Shown one piece after another: positions 36,220 through 44,125 of a stretch of 64,000 nt of DNA. The translations under genes were made by a program, and so were the position numbers. Below the pieces are notes generated by a model that had not been told where the DNA came from, did no database searches, and was given only the letters and a program-made list of their open reading frames with translations. The stretch is from CALJFL01 sp036961205 (GTDB lineage Bacteria; Pseudomonadota; Gammaproteobacteria; Pseudomonadales; Halieaceae). The DNA is taken from positions 1,054,001 through 1,118,000 of the forward strand of contig JBALVI010000001.1 in assembly GCA_036961205.1 (NCBI GenBank). The letters are read 5' to 3'. Numbering within the stretch: position 1 is the first letter of the stretch; every line of letters begins with the position of its first letter.

Positions 36220-36544
36220 GAAATACTTCGCTTAGTCAGAACAATAAGTGGCGCTAGTTTACGTGTGATAGGCCTCGCTATACAACGTTATGATCCGTCT
36301 GCAGTCTCTGGCAGCGCAGGTGGGTCGAAAGCACTAAAGACGGTTTGAAATAAAGAATTGAGTGAATAGTCGGTAAATATAGGGGTTTTTTTGCCCTACA
36401 CGTCCGAAAACACTTGTATTGTAGTGTTTCATGGATTATAAATTTGCTTGAGGCTTGAGGCTGCAAGTTTTCGTGTATAGGGGAGACGAGTCGTCCGGGT
36501 TTAATACAGGTTCCATTTCATTACGAAGGAAGGTTGAAAATAAC
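36220..36544. other. Intergenic region between proS and the HU-like gene
   Basis: A 325-base AT-rich divergent region without a credible gene. It holds the putative promoter and inverted-repeat operator of the HU-like gene (36408-36442). A frame open from 36455 into the HU-like gene is regarded as 5' leader. Confidence 0.6.
36408..36442 (+). promoter_or_regulatory. Promoter with overlapping inverted repeat, upstream of the HU-like gene
   Basis: TTGTAT (36414-36419) and TATAAA (36437-36442) have a 17-base spacer. A perfect 7-base inverted repeat, AAACACT (36408-36414) and AGTGTTT (36423-36429), is separated by 8 bases and covers the -35. That geometry suits a repressor or autoregulatory site. 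The binding protein is unknown. Confidence 0.5.
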
Positions 36545-36979
36545 ATGGCTACTAAAAAAGCAGCGAAGAAAAAAGCACCAGCAAAGAAGAAGGCAGTAGC
36601 AAAAAAAGCTCCAGCCAAGAAAAAAGCAGTCAAGAAGGCAGCTCCTGTTAAAAAGGCAGCTCCGGCTCTTAAGCAAAAAATGACCAAGAGCCAAATCCTG
36701 GCGAGTATTTCTGAAAGTACGGGCCTGACCAAGAAGCAGGTTGGGTCAGTAATTGAAGAAATGGACTCTCTGATCGAGCGAAGCATCAAGAAGCGCTCTA
36801 TTGGTGAATTCACCATTCCTGGAATGATGAAGATCACTACAGTGAAGAAGCCAGCTAAAAAAGCACGTAAGGGTATAAATCCCTTCACTGGTGAAGCCAC
36901 TGTATTTAAGGCTAAACCTGCCAGTGTGGCAGTGAAAGTTCGGCCTTTAAAGAAGATGAAGGAATTCGCTACCTCTTAA
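36545..36979 (+). CDS. HU-family DNA-binding protein with histone-H1-like N-terminal tail
   Basis: A 144-aa nucleoid protein. Residues 1-45 are an almost pure Lys/Ala/Pro tail of KKAAPAKK-type repeats, like eukaryotic H1 and bacterial AlgP tails. Residues about 46-140 are an HU/IHF fold: MTKSQILASISESTGLTKKQ and the RKGINPFTGE DNA-arm signature. The start at 36545 excludes an in-frame upstream extension to 36455. Such proteins bind and compact DNA; a specific role in this organism is not shown. Confidence 0.88.
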   Translation: MATKKAAKKKAPAKKKAVAKKAPAKKKAVKKAAPVKKAAPALKQKMTKSQILASISESTGLTKKQVGSVIEEMDSLIERSIKKRSIGEFTIPGMMKITTVKKPAKKARKGINPFTGEATVFKAKPASVAVKVRPLKKMKEFATS

Positions 36980-36994
36980 AGGGTAGAGTTTCCG

Positions 36995-37024
36995 CGCTCC
37001 ATACCAGCCCTACTGGGTGGAGCG
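36995..37024 (+). terminator. Hairpin after the HU-like gene, possible terminator
   Basis: CGCTCCA (36995-37001) pairs with TGGAGCG (37018-37024), with an inner CCAG/CTGG continuation. It lies 16 bases after the stop codon. No T tract follows, so it may be a stabilising stem or a factor-dependent terminator. Confidence 0.4.
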
Positions 37025-37093
37025 TTCATCCCATCCGTTTTGTGCGATATCTGCGCAGGACTACACATCCCCTAAAATCCATATCCCAGCTGC

Positions 37094-37122
37094 TTGGCCT
37101 GTCCGGCCGCATAGGGTAAAAT
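37094..37122 (+). promoter_or_regulatory. Probable promoter of fmdB-aspS
   Basis: TTGGCC (37094-37099) and TAAAAT (37117-37122) are 17 bases apart, with 4/6 and 5/6 consensus matches. The -10 ends 50 bases before the fmdB start codon. Confidence 0.5.
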
Positions 37123-37172
37123 TCGCGCCTCAATTTTCAGCGACCTGTGATCAACAGGGGCGAGTTTAGTTA

Positions 37173-37469
37173 ATGCCAATCTATGAATACCAGTGCCAAG
37201 CCTGTAACCACGAACTGGAAGCTTTGCGAAAAATTAGCGACGATCCGCTACTAATTTGCCCGGCATGCCACAAAGAGGCGCTGAAGAAGAAGGTTTCTGC
37301 GGCCGCATTTCGCCTGAAGGGCGGCGGTTGGTATGAAACGGACTTTAAAACGGGCGATAAGAAGAACCTGGCGGGGGGATCGGACAGTGCAGCAAAACCC
37401 GATGCGAAAAAGCCTGCAGATTCAACTTCAAGTACCAAAAAAACTGACACGAGCAGCACCACTGCCTAA
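37173..37469 (+). CDS. FmdB-family zinc-ribbon protein
   Basis: A 98-aa protein: a zinc ribbon with Cys8, Cys11, Cys29 and Cys32 (MPIYEYQCQACNHELE is the family opening), then a disordered Lys/Ser/Thr/Asp-rich tail from about residue 65. The family lies immediately upstream of aspS in many gammaproteobacteria, as here (46 bases). It is called a putative regulatory protein, but its biochemical role is not established. Confidence 0.9.
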   Translation: MPIYEYQCQACNHELEALRKISDDPLLICPACHKEALKKKVSAAAFRLKGGGWYETDFKTGDKKNLAGGSDSAAKPDAKKPADSTSSTKKTDTSSTTA

Positions 37470-37515
37470 TTCCTGGCCCGAGGGGCCATTAGCCTGACAA
37501 ACGGAACAAAACATT

Positions 37516-39306
37516 ATGCGCAGTCATTATTGTGGCGCCTTGGGAACAGCCAATATCGACGAAACCATCACCTTGTGTGGGTGGGTTGACCGTCGCCGTG
37601 ACCACGGAGGCGTTATATTCCTCGACATGCGCGATCGCGAGGGCATTGTCCAGGTGGTGTTTGACCCCGACACCCAAGAGCACTTTGAGCGAGCCAATAA
37701 AGTGCGAAGTGAGTACGTACTCAAGATTACTGGCAGGGTCAGGGCTAGGGCTGACGGCACTGTAAACCCGGATATGCCCACTGGCGAAATTGAAGTGCTG
37801 GGCAAAGAACTGGAAATCCTCAACGAGGCGGCCACACCACCATTTCAGTTGGACGAATACACCTCGGTTGGTGAGGATGTCCGCCTGAGTTACCGCTACA
37901 TGGACCTTCGCCGCCCGGAAATGCAGCAAAAGTTGATTCTGCGCTCCAAAATCAGCGCAGCTGTGCGTAATTTTCTCGATGACAATGGCTTTCTGGATAT
38001 TGAAACCCCAATCTTGACCCGGGCAACACCCGAGGGCGCCCGCGATTACCTGGTACCCAGCCGAACTCATCCCGGCCAGTTCTTCGCATTGCCGCAATCG
38101 CCCCAGTTGTTCAAGCAGCTGCTGATGGTGTCCGGCTTTGATCGCTATTATCAGATCGCTAAATGCTTTCGTGATGAAGACTTGCGGGCAGACCGGCAGC
38201 CTGAGTTTACTCAGATAGATATTGAGACCTCCTTTCTCGGCGAAGCAGAGATCATGGCAATAACCGAACGTATGATTCGGGAGTTGTTTCAGTCCGTATT
38301 GCAAATTGAATTGGGTGAATTCCCCCATATGGCGTATGCAGAGGCCATGGATCGCTATGGTTCCGACAAGCCGGACCTGCGTATCGACCTGGAACTGGTG
38401 TCCGTCGACGATTTGATGCAACAGGTCGACTTTAAAGTATTCAGAGGTCCTGCAGACGATCCCGCGGGTAGAGTCGCGGCTTTACGAGTTCCCGGGGGTG
38501 CTTCCATCAGCCGCAAGGAAATTGACGGCTATACCAAGTATGTTTCCATTTATGGCGCACGGGGACTGGCCTGGATCAAGGTCAATGATCTCGCCGCCGG
38601 TGTTGAAGGCCTGCAATCCCCCATTCTCAAGTTCATGCCTGAGGCTGTTGTTCAACAGATGATGGAGCGCCTTGGGGCCGCCGACGGCGATATTATCTTC
38701 TTCGGCGCCGATAAGACCAAAGTAGTGAACGAGGCGCTGGGTGCGCTGCGCATAAAAGTGGCCGAAGCCCAGGGTCTGGTTGCAGATGGCTGGGCTCCAT
38801 TGTGGGTAGTGGACTTCCCAATGTTCGAAGAAAATGGCAAAGGTGGCCTTACACCACTACATCACCCGTTCACCGCGCCGTCCTGCTCGCCAGAAGAGCT
38901 TTCAGCTAATCCTGAGCAGGCCCTCTCCCGGGCCTACGACATGGTGCTCAATGGCACTGAGCTTGGTGGCGGCAGCATTCGTATCCATGAGCGCGCCATG
39001 CAAGAAACGGTATTCCGCATTCTGGGTATCGATGATGCCGAAGCGGAAGAGAAGTTTGGCTTTTTGCTGAAAGCGCTGCAATACGGTGCGCCCCCTCACG
39101 GCGGCTTGGCATTTGGTCTCGACAGACTGGTTATGCTGATGACCGGCACCCAATCTATTCGTGATGTCATTGCCTTCCCCAAGACCCAGAGCGCACACTG
39201 CGTGATGACCGACGCTCCGGGCGATGTCGGTGCGGACCAACTGCGAGAGCTGAACATTCGTCTGCGCCAGACCCCGACGCCGGAAGACAAGCCCGCCGAC
39301 GAATAG
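37516..39306 (+). CDS. aspS: AspS, aspartyl-tRNA synthetase
   Basis: Class II synthetase of 596 aa. The N-terminal OB-fold binds the anticodon (CGWVDRRRDHGGVIFLDMRDREG). The catalytic core has LPQSPQLFKQLLM, FRDEDLRADRQPEFTQ (motif 2) and GLAFGLDRLVM (motif 3), with the GAD insertion in between, as in bacterial AspRS. It stands at the head of the aspS-yebC-ruvCAB series. Confidence 0.97.
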   Translation: MRSHYCGALGTANIDETITLCGWVDRRRDHGGVIFLDMRDREGIVQVVFDPDTQEHFERANKVRSEYVLKITGRVRARADGTVNPDMPTGEIEVLGKELEILNEAATPPFQLDEYTSVGEDVRLSYRYMDLRRPEMQQKLILRSKISAAVRNFLDDNGFLDIETPILTRATPEGARDYLVPSRTHPGQFFALPQSPQLFKQLLMVSGFDRYYQIAKCFRDEDLRADRQPEFTQIDIETSFLGEAEIMAITERMIRELFQSVLQIELGEFPHMAYAEAMDRYGSDKPDLRIDLELVSVDDLMQQVDFKVFRGPADDPAGRVAALRVPGGASISRKEIDGYTKYVSIYGARGLAWIKVNDLAAGVEGLQSPILKFMPEAVVQQMMERLGAADGDIIFFGADKTKVVNEALGALRIKVAEAQGLVADGWAPLWVVDFPMFEENGKGGLTPLHHPFTAPSCSPEELSANPEQALSRAYDMVLNGTELGGGSIRIHERAMQETVFRILGIDDAEAEEKFGFLLKALQYGAPPHGGLAFGLDRLVMLMTGTQSIRDVIAFPKTQSAHCVMTDAPGDVGADQLRELNIRLRQTPTPEDKPADE

Positions 39307-39329
39307 GTATATAAAGAGGGAAGACTTGC

Positions 39330-39419
39330 ATGGCTGGCCACAGTAAATGGGCAAATGATGATGTGCAGAATGTGTACACCAATGTCGATATCCCCGATGA
39401 GGTTTTGGCGGCGCTCTAG
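39330..39419 (+). pseudogene. yebC: Internally deleted yebC (first 9 and last about 20 codons only)
   Basis: The 29-codon frame starts with MAGHSKWAN, the near-invariant start of YebC/TACO1, and continues directly into DDVQNVYTNVDIPDEVLAAL, the C-terminus of YebC. Full-length family members have about 245 residues, so roughly 215 codons are missing from the middle, and the fusion is in frame. The AGAGGG ribosome-binding site and stop codon are retained. The position between aspS and ruvC is the canonical place of yebC. The protein cannot fold as YebC. A full copy may exist elsewhere in the genome. Confidence 0.9.
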
Positions 39420-39508
39420 TCGTCGGGGCGATTGAACCCTTACACAGTTGCTGACAATGCTGTGGATTCGTACATAATAAGAACCTTGGCTTCGGGGCGG
39501 AAGAATCT

Positions 39509-40027
39509 ATGGCGGTCATCCTGGGGATAGACCCCGGCTCGCGCAAAACCGGTTTTGGCATTATCAATTATGTGTCCGGCAAGAGTGAGTACATTACCAG
39601 CGGCGTGATCAAGTTGCCCAAGGCAGACCTGCCTGAGCGTCTGGGAATTATTTATGAAGGTGTCACTGAATTGGTGGCCTTGCACTGCCCGCAGGAACTG
39701 TCGATAGAGCAGGTTTTTATGGCCAAAAATGCCGGCTCTGCGTTAAAGCTCGGGCAGGCGCGAGGCGCTGCCATTGTCGCCTGTGTGGCACAGCAGATGC
39801 AGGTTTCGGAGTATTCTGCCCGGCAGATAAAACAGGCGGTAGTGGGCACCGGGGCCGCTGACAAAAGTCAGGTGCAGCACATGGTGAAACTGCTACTTAA
39901 ATTGCCCGCGGAACCGGGCGAGGATGCCGCCGATGCGCTGGCAGCAGCCCTGTGTCACGCGCACACACAACAAAGTATGATCAATATGGCTGGCGCCAAA
40001 TCTGTCAGGCGCGGGCGTCTAAGATAA
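39509..40027 (+). CDS. ruvC: RuvC, Holliday junction resolvase
   Basis: Endonuclease that cuts recombination junctions in the RuvABC complex (172 aa). The first catalytic aspartate is in ILGIDPGSRKTGFG, the glutamate in SIEQVFMAKNAGSALKLGQARG, and the final Asp pair in GEDAADALAAALCHAH. It precedes ruvA by 13 bases. Confidence 0.97.
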   Translation: MAVILGIDPGSRKTGFGIINYVSGKSEYITSGVIKLPKADLPERLGIIYEGVTELVALHCPQELSIEQVFMAKNAGSALKLGQARGAAIVACVAQQMQVSEYSARQIKQAVVGTGAADKSQVQHMVKLLLKLPAEPGEDAADALAAALCHAHTQQSMINMAGAKSVRRGRLR

Positions 40028-40040
40028 TAGTAGGGTATCC

Positions 40041-40655
40041 ATGATAGGACGAATTCGCGGTGTGCTCGCGCTCAAGCAACCCCCAGACATACTGGTGGAA
40101 GTGGGCGGCGTGGGCTATGAAATTCAGGTTCCCATGACCACGCTGTTTCAGCTTCCGGAGGTGGGTGAAAATGTCTCGCTGGTTACCCATTTTGTGGTGC
40201 GCGAAGACGCCCAGCTGCTTTACGGTTTTATCGATGAACGCGACCGTCATCTATTCAGGCAATTGATACGCGTCAGTGGTGTTGGTCCCAAGCTGGGCCT
40301 GACCATTTTGTCTGGTATGGATGCCAATAGTTTTGCGCGTTGCGTGCAGCGGGATGATATTGCCTCTCTGGTGGCCCTGCCTGGCGTAGGGAAAAAGACC
40401 GCCGAACGGCTGCTGATAGAAATGCGGGATAAATTGAAGGACTGGTTGGTTCAGGCTGGTGACGGATCGACCTCTGCGGACGCTGCTGCGATCAAGCCGC
40501 GTGTGGATATCGTTGCCGACGCCGAAGGCGCCCTGATCACTCTGGGTTATAAGCCTGCGGAGGCCAGTCGCATGGTGGCGGCGGTGAATGACGATAGTAT
40601 CGATGACAGCGAGGAACTGATTCGTCGTGCGCTGAAATCCATGGTTAGCAGGTAA
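40041..40655 (+). CDS. ruvA: RuvA, Holliday junction branch-migration DNA-binding subunit
   Basis: Tetrameric junction-binding protein (204 aa). N-terminal OB-fold (MIGRIRGVLALKQPPDILVEVGGVGYEI), two helix-hairpin-helix motifs (LIRVSGVGPKLGLTILSG and LVALPGVGKKTAERLLIEM) and a C-terminal RuvB-interacting domain (ALITLGYKPAEASRMV). Complete and in the ruvCAB order. Confidence 0.97.
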   Translation: MIGRIRGVLALKQPPDILVEVGGVGYEIQVPMTTLFQLPEVGENVSLVTHFVVREDAQLLYGFIDERDRHLFRQLIRVSGVGPKLGLTILSGMDANSFARCVQRDDIASLVALPGVGKKTAERLLIEMRDKLKDWLVQAGDGSTSADAAAIKPRVDIVADAEGALITLGYKPAEASRMVAAVNDDSIDDSEELIRRALKSMVSR

Positions 40656-40684
40656 ATGGGTGAGCAAGTGAGCAGGGCAAGACC

Positions 40685-41758
40685 ATGATAGAAACCGATC
40701 GCTTAATCGCCGCTGAGCCCGTTACCGCTCGCGAAGACGCAATGGATCGAGCTATTCGCCCCAAATCCCTGGCTGAATATGTCGGCCAGCCCAGAGTCTG
40801 CGATCAGATGGCGATTTTCCTACAGGCAGCCAAAGGCCGTAGCGAGCCGCTCGATCACACCTTGATATTTGGCCCTCCTGGACTCGGCAAGACCACTCTT
40901 GCCTGCATCATCGCCAACGAAATGGGGGTGGCGTTGAAGACCACCTCAGGCCCGGTGCTGGAAAAAGCCGGAGATATTGCCGCCCTGATGACCAATCTGG
41001 AGCCTGGGGATGTACTCTTTATCGACGAGATCCATCGCCTCAGTCCTTTCGTGGAGGAAATCCTGTATCCGGCAATGGAGGATTACCAGCTCGATATTAT
41101 GATTGGCGAGGGTCCGGCTGCACGTTCGATCAAGCTGGATCTGCCACCCTTTACCCTGGTGGGAGCGACCACTCGGGCCGGTTTGTTAACTTCGCCCCTG
41201 CGCGATAGATTCGGCATCGTTCAACGGCTGGAATTTTACGCAGCAAAAGACCTGGCCCATATCGTAGAGCGCTCCGCCGGTATTTTGGGGTTGCGTATCG
41301 ACAGTGAAGGCGCGGCCGAAATTGCGCGACGTTCCCGGGGTACACCCAGAATAGCCAATCGCTTGCTGCGGCGCGTGCGAGACTACGCCGAGGTGAAAGC
41401 AGATGGCCACATCTCCGCGGCAGTGGCTGATCGGGCTCTGGACATGCTCAGCGTCGATCAGCACGGTTTCGATCACCTGGATCGTCGGTTGTTGCTGGCG
41501 ATGATCGAAAAATTTGACGGCGGTCCGGTGGGAGTCGATAGTTTGGCGGCTTCGATTTCGGAGGAGCGCGGTACTATCGAGGATGTGCTCGAGCCCTATC
41601 TGATTCAGCAGGGCTTTATGGTGCGCACTCCGCGTGGGCGCATGGTCACCCGTAACGCCTATCTTCACTTTGGTCTGCAACCGCAAACCGGTAGTGGCAC
41701 TGATCTGCCGCCGGCATCGGATCAAGGCGCAGGCCCCGCTGACGAGCTTGAACCGTGA
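40685..41758 (+). CDS. ruvB: RuvB, Holliday junction branch-migration ATPase
   Basis: AAA+ hexameric motor that drives branch migration with RuvA (357 aa). The opening RPKSLAEYVGQ, Walker A GPPGLGKTTLA, Walker B DEIHRL, sensor GATTRAGLL and the C-terminal winged helix (GTIEDVLEPYLIQQGFMVRTPRGR) are all present. The GTGA overlap couples it to ybgC. Confidence 0.97.
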   Translation: MIETDRLIAAEPVTAREDAMDRAIRPKSLAEYVGQPRVCDQMAIFLQAAKGRSEPLDHTLIFGPPGLGKTTLACIIANEMGVALKTTSGPVLEKAGDIAALMTNLEPGDVLFIDEIHRLSPFVEEILYPAMEDYQLDIMIGEGPAARSIKLDLPPFTLVGATTRAGLLTSPLRDRFGIVQRLEFYAAKDLAHIVERSAGILGLRIDSEGAAEIARRSRGTPRIANRLLRRVRDYAEVKADGHISAAVADRALDMLSVDQHGFDHLDRRLLLAMIEKFDGGPVGVDSLAASISEERGTIEDVLEPYLIQQGFMVRTPRGRMVTRNAYLHFGLQPQTGSGTDLPPASDQGAGPADELEP

Positions 41759-42174
41759 GCAGTGAGGAATTTTCCGTTAAGCTGCGGGTCTATATTGAGG
41801 ATACCGATGCCGGTGGTATCGTTTATTACGTTAATTACCTCAAATTTATGGAGCGGGCGCGCACTGAATACATGCGTGCCCAGGGTTACGGTAAGGATTA
41901 CATCTTTAATCTCGACTTGATGTTCGTAGTCCACGATGTCGCTGTGAAGTACCTGAAACCGGCGGTGCTGGATGATGAACTTGAGGCGACAGTGCAGCTG
42001 CGGGAACTGCGCGGCGCGACCATGCGAATGCAGCAGTCAGTGCGGCGTCAGGGGCAGTTGTTGGTGAGCGGAGATGTTACTATCGCCTGCGTTGATCGCA
42101 GCACTTTAAAACCGCGGCGAATTCCGCGAGAAATAATCGATAAGCTGCGGCGCACGCAGCTGTCCGGGCACTAA
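41755..42174 (+). CDS. ybgC: YbgC, acyl-CoA thioesterase of the Tol-Pal operon
   Basis: A 139-aa hot-dog-fold thioesterase. The active-site segment is YIEDTDAGGIVYYVNYLKFMERAR, with the catalytic aspartate before AGGIVYY. It heads the tol-pal operon; its GTG start overlaps the ruvB stop. YbgC hydrolyses acyl-CoA or acyl-ACP and associates with phospholipid enzymes; its contribution to Tol-Pal is not settled. Confidence 0.94.
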   Translation: MSSEEFSVKLRVYIEDTDAGGIVYYVNYLKFMERARTEYMRAQGYGKDYIFNLDLMFVVHDVAVKYLKPAVLDDELEATVQLRELRGATMRMQQSVRRQGQLLVSGDVTIACVDRSTLKPRRIPREIIDKLRRTQLSGH

Positions 42175-42186
42175 AGGAAACCCAAA

Positions 42187-42891
42187 TTGGAAGAACAACT
42201 TAGTCTTATCGGCCTGGTCTTAGAAGCCACTATTACCGTACAACTGGTGATGGTTACTCTGTTCCTGGCGTCCATGTTTTCCTGGTACATGATCATCCAG
42301 CGTTTCATCTATTTCCGCAGTGCGCGGAATGAGATGTATGAATTTGAGGAGCGCTTCTGGTCAGGCATCGACTTGTCTCAGCTCTATCGCGAGGGTAATG
42401 AACGGGTTTCCGACGGACGCTCAGCCTTTGGTATGGAAAGCATATTTCGCGCCGGGTTCAAGGAATTTTCTCGCCTGGCCCAGCAAGGCGAAATGGACTC
42501 CGAGGCAATGATCGAGGGTTCGCGTCGGGCGATGCGCGTGGCCACCATGCGCGAGGAAGAGAGGCTGGAGCGGCATCTGTCTTTCCTGGCGTCGGTCGGT
42601 TCAACCAGCCCCTATATCGGTTTGTTTGGTACTGTCTGGGGAATCATGAATTCCTTCCGCGGTCTGGCCAATGCCACTCAGGCAACTCTGGCAACTGTGG
42701 CACCGGGTATTTCCGAGGCACTAATAGCGACTGCCATGGGGCTATTTGCCGCGATCCCGGCGGTAATGGCGTATAACCGGTTTGCCTCCAGGGTGGATGT
42801 GTTCACCAACCGCTACGACACTTTCGTCGACGAATTCTCCAGCATTTTGTACCGCCAGGCGTATTCCTTGAAGTCCAAGGGCAAGAAGTAG
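42187..42891 (+). CDS. tolQ: TolQ, Tol-Pal inner-membrane motor subunit
   Basis: A 234-aa ExbB/MotA-like proton-channel protein with three membrane helices (about 15-40, 135-160 and 170-195). FLASVGSTSPYIGLFGTVWGIMNSF and APGISEALIATAMGLFAAIPAVMAYN are the conserved pore helices. TTG start at 42187, after AAAGGAAA. It works with TolR to energise TolA. Confidence 0.95.
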   Translation: MEEQLSLIGLVLEATITVQLVMVTLFLASMFSWYMIIQRFIYFRSARNEMYEFEERFWSGIDLSQLYREGNERVSDGRSAFGMESIFRAGFKEFSRLAQQGEMDSEAMIEGSRRAMRVATMREEERLERHLSFLASVGSTSPYIGLFGTVWGIMNSFRGLANATQATLATVAPGISEALIATAMGLFAAIPAVMAYNRFASRVDVFTNRYDTFVDEFSSILYRQAYSLKSKGKK

Positions 42892-43322
42892 TGGCCGGAG
42901 GAGCCAGAGGGCGCGGTAAACACCGGCCCATGGCTGAAATCAACGTGGTCCCCTACATCGATGTGATGTTGGTGCTGCTGATCATTTTTATGGTTACTGC
43001 GCCCATGCTGATGCAGGGGGTGCAGGTCGATTTACCAGAGGCTAATACCGAACCGGTCGAAAACCAGGACAGCGAACCGCTTATTGTATCGATTAACGCC
43101 ACCGGCCAATTGTTCCTGAATCTGGGCTCGGTCGAAGATCAGGTGCTGTCACTGGCAACCATCAAACAACGGGTTTCTGCGGTTATCAGGCGCAATCCTG
43201 ATAAACCGGTGCTGGTCTGGGGTGACCGCGCGGTACCCTATGGCGAAGTGGTGACCTTGATGGCGGCGCTGCAGGAGGCGGGCGCACCCAGCGTCGGCCT
43301 GGTGACCGAGACCCCCAAGTGA
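42891..43322 (+). CDS. tolR: TolR, Tol-Pal inner-membrane motor subunit
   Basis: A 143-aa ExbD-like protein. One helix carries the proton-binding aspartate in EINVVPYIDVMLVLLIIFMV, followed by a periplasmic domain. The GTG start shares a base with the tolQ stop codon; its own stop overlaps the tolA start. Confidence 0.95.
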   Translation: MAGGARGRGKHRPMAEINVVPYIDVMLVLLIIFMVTAPMLMQGVQVDLPEANTEPVENQDSEPLIVSINATGQLFLNLGSVEDQVLSLATIKQRVSAVIRRNPDKPVLVWGDRAVPYGEVVTLMAALQEAGAPSVGLVTETPK

Positions 43323-44125
43323 GCGGATCGATCTACGCAAGACCGGTGGCGCCAAGGATTATGTTCTGGCCGACCGCGGCCACCATTATTATGCACGCCC
43401 TGATGATTATGGCGCTGACCGCCAATTGGGAAAGCAGTGAAGACAACATCATCACGCCTACCGTTATCCCGCCGCAGATAGTAAACGCCACGCTGGTTAG
43501 TATTGATGAGTTCCGGCCCAAGCCAAAGCCCAAGCCTGTTCCGCCGAAGGCCAAGCCCAAGCCCAAGGTCGACCCAAAGATCGAGCAGCGAAAACAGGCT
43601 GAAGCTAAAAAGGTTAAGCAAGCTGCGATAGCCAAGCAAAAAGCCAAAGACAAAGCGGTGCAGGACGCGGCCACGCAAGCTGAATTGGAAAAGCAGCGGG
43701 CGCGTGAGGCGGCAGCTCGGGAGGCCGACCGACAGCGCGCGGAACTGGCAGCGCGACAACAGGCAGAGCAGGCCTGGCGCAGGTCGCAGGAAGAAGCCGA
43801 TCGAGCGATGGCGGCCAGCTCTGCGGAAATGTCGGCCAGCTACGCCGGCTTGATTCAGCGCACAGTGGTAAATAATTGGAGCCGCCCACCCAGTGCCCGC
43901 AATGGCATGGAGGCGTTGCTTTCTATTCAGTTGATTCCAACGGGAGACATCGTCAGTGTTACTGTGCTAAAAAGCAGCGGCAATGGCGCTTTTGACCGCT
44001 CAGCGATCAATGCGGTGGAAAAGGCGGGCAGCTTTCCGGAATTGAAAAACCTGCCTATCAGAGAATTTGAGCGAACTTTCAGGCGCTTCCGCCTGTTATT
44101 CAGACCAGAGGATTTACGTTACTAA
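43319..44125 (+). CDS. tolA: TolA, Tol-Pal envelope-spanning protein
   Basis: A 268-aa protein with one N-terminal membrane helix (about 14-36), a KPKPKP-rich start of the periplasmic arm, a long charged Ala/Lys/Arg/Gln helix (about 85-175) and a C-terminal domain (about 180-268, LIQRTVVNNWSRPPS and LKSSGNGAFDRSAINAVEKA) that binds TolB and Pal. It is shorter than the E. coli protein because the helical arm is short. Confidence 0.94.
   Translation: MSGSIYARPVAPRIMFWPTAATIIMHALMIMALTANWESSEDNIITPTVIPPQIVNATLVSIDEFRPKPKPKPVPPKAKPKPKVDPKIEQRKQAEAKKVKQAAIAKQKAKDKAVQDAATQAELEKQRAREAAAREADRQRAELAARQQAEQAWRRSQEEADRAMAASSAEMSASYAGLIQRTVVNNWSRPPSARNGMEALLSIQLIPTGDIVSVTVLKSSGNGAFDRSAINAVEKAGSFPELKNLPIREFERTFRRFRLLFRPEDLRY

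Noticed and set aside
36455..36544. 30-codon N-terminal extension of the HU-like protein
   Set aside because: The extension precedes the Lys/Ala tail, has no homology and would place the ATG 12 bases after the putative -10; the inner ATG 36545 has AAGGAAGG upstream.
39420..39508. LexA (SOS) box upstream of ruvC
   Set aside because: ACAG and CTGT elements occur near 39440-39465 but in the wrong orientation and order for CTGT-N8-ACAG.
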